This document shows, in pieces, positions 61,001-64,000 of a stretch of 64,000 nt of DNA. The notes beneath the pieces were generated by a model. The model saw nothing but the letters and a program-made list of their open reading frames with translations, did no database searches and was not told the origin of the DNA. The stretch is from NCBI RefSeq assembly GCF_010183535.1, contig NC_071333.1, positions 8,926,587 to 8,990,586 on the forward strand, written 5' to 3'. Position 1 is the first letter of the stretch; each line of letters starts with the position of its first letter. The stretch is from Caenorhabditis remanei. Its lineage: Eukaryota > Nematoda > Chromadorea > Rhabditida > Rhabditidae. The translations under genes were made by a program, and so were the position numbers.

Positions 61001-61788
61001 AGACGACCAAAGATCCTACGAAGCTGCCCTCAACGACAGAGATTCCCAAATCCGCAAGATGCGCGAAGAATGCCAAGCCCTCATGGTCGAACTGCAAATG
61101 CTCCTCGATACCAAGCAAACCCTCGATGCCGAAATTGCCATCTACCGAAAAATGCTCGAGGGAGAAGAAAACCGTGCTGGACTCAAGCAACTTGTCGAAC
61201 AAGTCGTCAAGACCCACGCCATCTCCCAAGAAACCGACACCGGTAACTATTAATTCAAAGTTCCATTTAAATAATGTCGAATATTTCAGAAACGATGAGA
61301 GTCGTTAAGGGCGAAACCGCTTCCCGCCAATCCTTCCAACGATCTGCAAAGGGTAATGTTTCTATCCACGAGGCATCGCCAGACGGAAAGTACATCGTCC
61401 TCCAGAATACCCATCGTGCCAAGGACGAGGTTAGCGGCGATCAGTTCAATCCGGTTTTAACGAAGTTTTTTAGGCTATCGGAGAGTGGAAGCTGAAGAGA
61501 CGTATCGACGGAAAACGCGAGATTGTCTACACCATTCCAAAAGACTTTGTCCTCCGCGCCGGAAAGACCCTCAAGATCTTTGCACGTAACCAGGGTGTCG
61601 CCTCACCCCCAGATCAATTGGTCTATGACGGTGAAGATTCCTTCGGAAGCGGGAACAACGTCCAAACCATCCTCTTCAACAAGGAAGGAGAGGTATTCAT
61701 TTCAAACAAATCATAATATGTATGACCTTTTATTCAAACATTTTTGCAGGAACGTGCAACACACATCCAACGTCAGAGCACTGCCTAA
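58076..61788 (+). CDS. ifa-1: Cytoplasmic intermediate filament protein, IFA group (probably ifa-1)
   Basis: Nematode intermediate filament subunit with lamin-like architecture. Common part from ATG 59703 ([20 protein letters not shown]): head of about 60 residues; coil 1A ([20 protein letters not shown], then [14 protein letters not shown]); long protostome-type coil 1B; coil 2 ending in the conserved rod terminus [16 protein letters not shown]; then a lamin tail domain ([60 protein letters not shown]) ending [12 protein letters not shown]. There is no CaaX box and no nuclear localisation signal, so it is cytoplasmic. Common exons: 59703-59769, 59816-59979, 60026-60139, 60187-60284, 60383-61242, 61290-61429, 61474-61692, 61750-61788, giving 566 residues from the internal ATG. 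Upstream alternative first exons are listed separately. The choice of ifa-1 over ifa-2, ifa-3 and ifa-4 rests on X linkage and multiple N-termini recalled for ifa-1. Confidence 0.9.
59155..59162 (+). promoter_or_regulatory. TATA element for proximal filament first exon
   Basis: TATAAATA lies 24 bases before the ATG at 59179 and 45 bases before the ATG at 59200. Usual TATA-to-start spacing would place transcription start near 59185, between the two ATGs. Confidence 0.5.
59200..59315 (+). CDS. ifa-1: Filament gene, proximal alternative first exon
   Basis: Reads [20 protein letters not shown], then [18 protein letters not shown] plus one base, ending at GTAAGC. It joins the acceptor before 59701 in frame to give ERKTMSFSS. 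It is rich in Ser and Arg, as expected for a filament head regulated by phosphorylation. An ATG at 59179 is also in frame, but the TATA element lies so close that the ATG at 59200 is the likelier start. Confidence 0.7.
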
Positions 61789-61906
61789 ACAAGCAACTTC
61801 TCTACAATTAATCATGTATTGTGTCGACTTCTTGTTAAAATTTAAAAATCTTTCTTCACTTTTCATAACTTTCACGCTAAGATTTACTGCGCATTTATTT
61901 GATTTC

Positions 61907-61912
61907 AATAAA
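61907..61912 (+). terminator. Poly(A) signal of the filament gene
   Basis: AATAAA about 120 bases after the stop codon at 61786-61788, in an A/T-rich 3' UTR. Confidence 0.7.
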
Positions 61913-62322
61913 CCATGTATTCTTCAAACATCAATCTCTTGCAAAACATTTAACAACTGGGAGAAAAGAATGATGTGATTCTACAAAGTGACCGAATGAA
62001 ATGAGACACATGAACATCGCGCGGACACTCTGTGTGTCTAGTGTTGTACAACAGTGCTTTTTCGCACTCTTTCAAAGTAACTGTCGACAAGAAAGAGAGA
62101 GTCGTTCTCTCTGCTGACCTTCTCCAGCAGATGTACCGCCGGTTGATTAATGTCCTGCGTCTACTCTATAGAGAGAACGAAGAGCAAAATGAGGCCACCT
62201 GCCCCCTCTGAACAGGGACTGCCCTGTGGCTGCCATGTGTCGTTTGAAGTGACACCCCCACTCGCAAAAACTTGACGCGATTCTTGGCGAAAGGCATTCG
62301 GCTTTCCATTCTTCTTGAAAAT
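61913..62322. other. Intergenic between filament gene and CUB-like gene
   Basis: About 410 bases with no gene seen. The overlapping minus-strand frames at 62147-62367 are unsupported. It is presumed to hold the promoter of the following gene. Confidence 0.5.
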
Positions 62323-64000
62323 CATGCGATACGGTGAGATAAGAGTACATAGATAAAAATCAACCAAATTTTTTGAAGGATTGTTAATATGTGTTTTTTG
62401 GTTATGTTTCTTGTCAGTCGCCGGTTATAATTATTTCGGATGCTCCATCACAATCCCGGGAAATATTGCTTGGGGAGACGCCAAGATGAAATGTCAACCA
62501 GGCGGTTGCCTGGTCAAAGTGAGTGAAATCTGATGTTTCGGTCAAATAGTTTTTTTTTCGCAGCTTCTGCCTCGTTCCGACGCCATCCTCGTTTTGATCT
62601 TTAAAGAAAAATACGACAACATGGACATTTCTGTGATAAGGAAGACCACCAATGAAACTATTTATTTAAAAAGGTGATCTTGAGTGAAATTTTGAGTATT
62701 GAAATACGATGATATTTCAGATTCTCGAATCTTCGTACTAAACAGTTTCTTGTTGAACAAAATGAAGGGCTTCTCGTGAATTATACTAATTGTAATTCAA
62801 ATGAAGCTCCAGAATTCGAATACCAATATACTGTTTTAGGTAAAACCGCTGTTTCATCTTAAAAGTCAAACATTGTATACATAAATTTAGGACACCGAAT
62901 ATGTGGACCCATCCTGAAGCGTGTTGGTTATGAGCAAAAAATTATTCAGCAGATTCGCGAAGTAAGCAGAAGTGGCAGTGAGTTTTTATTTTGGATTTTT
63001 TATTTCATGTTTAAATTCAGACTGCTCATATCATCTCATCCCATCGAACGCTGAAAATATCGGAATGGAAACATTGTTCATATCCTCTACGCCAAAGAAA
63101 ACAATTGAAGTGACAATCGACGATGACGAGAAAAACATTCAGAGGTATATATGTTTTTGTTGACAAAAATGATGATGTATGAATATAATTAGGTTAAGAA
63201 TCATGTCAAATTTTGCAGTTTTACACAATATTTTGAAAGAAAATATTCTCACTTTCTGTTACTTTCATTAGAGAATTTTTGTGACTGAAATGTTGAAAAA
63301 TTTTCCAACAGAATGAAAAAAAAATTCTGAAATAAATAATATAGGCTGAAAAAATTTACTGAGTTTTTTCGAACAAAAAAAATTGAAAATGCTCAGAACA
63401 AAAAAGAATGTATACAAAGCAAATTGCGATTTGCATTTGAATTTTGATGATTTCTGTAAAAGAAAATATATTTTCCACACTTCTGCCGTCACAAATCCTA
63501 TAATCCGTGTACTCACTTCAGAGGGGAACTCATTGTCGTGAGGAACTGGACGTCAGTCGACCTCCTCAATAGCTTTGAGGTAGAGTCGTCCGCTCGAGGT
63601 GGTTCGAAAACTCTCGAGGAGATAGTTGCAATTTCCACAACAAGTTGTAAGTTTTCATTTGTACTCGTGATACTATTACATTTTTATTTTAGCGTGCTCG
63701 TGTGACATCAGTCGCATCACCCTGTTTCCTGAAGAAATGGTAGAACTTCATACTCCTGGCTTTCCTGACTTCCTCTGCCCATCTGCTCGATGCGAAACTC
63801 TGATTTTACTTTCGGAACGCAATGAAACTGAGGAATTCGAACAACGCGTCTTGGTGAGAGTCGATGCTGTTGCTTGGAACACATCGGAACTTCGTCTATC
63901 GTCGGGAACGCAGGAAATTCTGTAAGACACTTATTATTTTGTATCATCAAGATTAAAATTTGTCAGGTTTAATGAGAAAACATTCTCGAGATTGTCGACA
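62323..64000 (+). CDS. Extracellular protein with CUB-like domain(s), cut by window edge
   Basis: Partial gene running off the right end. A candidate start ATG CGA TAC G at 62323 splices in phase to TCGCCGGTTAT (about 62438), giving MRYVAGYNYFGCSITIPGN. No signal peptide results, so this start is uncertain. Exons continue with GDAKMKCQPGGCLVK, LLPRSDAILVLIFKEKYDNM, FLVEQNEGLLVNYTNCNSNE, HRICGPILKRVGYEQ, CSYHLIPSNAENIG and GELIVVRNWTSVDLLNSFEV. They then give a CUB-like stretch: CDISRITLFPEEMVELHTPG, FPDFLCPSARCETLILL and WNTSELRLSSGTQEIL. Paired cysteines and N-x-S/T sites (NETIY, NYTN, NWTS, NETEE, NTSE) point to a secreted or cell-surface protein. The early C...C region may be a second, degenerate CUB domain. 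The family is nematode-style; no specific gene is recognised. Confidence 0.7.

Noticed and set aside
60369..61308. Open frames of 286 (minus) and 300 (plus, other frame) codons in the filament rod
   Set aside because: They are shadows of the coiled-coil coding exon with strong codon bias; they have no independent features.

Overview
This window is nematode DNA, almost certainly Caenorhabditis and most likely the C. elegans X chromosome. It is AT-rich, its introns are short (about 45-400 bases) with TTTCAG-type acceptors, and it carries nematode lamin-like intermediate filaments. Two genes can be named with confidence: heparan sulfate 2-O-sulfotransferase (hst-2) and mitochondrial NADP-dependent isocitrate dehydrogenase (idh-2). 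From memory both lie on one C. elegans X-linked clone, C34F6. Gene models were assembled by eye from open frames joined at GT..AG borders in compatible phase, so exon ends may be off by 1-2 bases.

Left third (1-31 kb), a dense block mostly on the minus strand: hst-2; an unrecognised acidic protein; a TMEM129-type ER RING E3 ligase; then idh-2 on the plus strand, divergent from TMEM129 across about 560 bases. Next come a degenerate ubiquitin-specific protease with an AT-hook-like motif, a one-pass 68-residue membrane protein, and a 10-kb FNDC3-like gene. The FNDC3-like gene has about nine fibronectin III domains, a C-terminal membrane anchor, a coding 15-base minisatellite and three phase-compatible alternative first exons.

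Middle (31-45.8 kb), a gene-poor stretch: a 1.8-kb palindromic element bounded by TTAA and one tRNA-Arg(ACG). No convincing protein gene is visible there.

Right third (45.8-64 kb): a multi-pass membrane protein of unknown function; a second palindromic element (1.1 kb, TTA flanks); a TMEM104-like transporter-family protein; a convergent MBLAC2-like metallo-beta-lactamase-fold protein with an altered metal motif; and a cytoplasmic intermediate filament of the IFA group (probably ifa-1) with three interchangeable N-termini. The right edge cuts through a secreted-type gene with a CUB-like domain.

The genes do not form one pathway. They are a mixed housekeeping and tissue-structure set: Golgi sulfation, mitochondrial NADPH supply, ER quality control, deubiquitination, membrane transport and cytoskeleton. 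I saw no CRISPR array, phage or bacterial-type operon. The most unusual points are the two fold-back elements, the matched alternative first exons in two genes, the non-canonical catalytic motifs in the USP and MBL-fold proteins, and the coding minisatellite.
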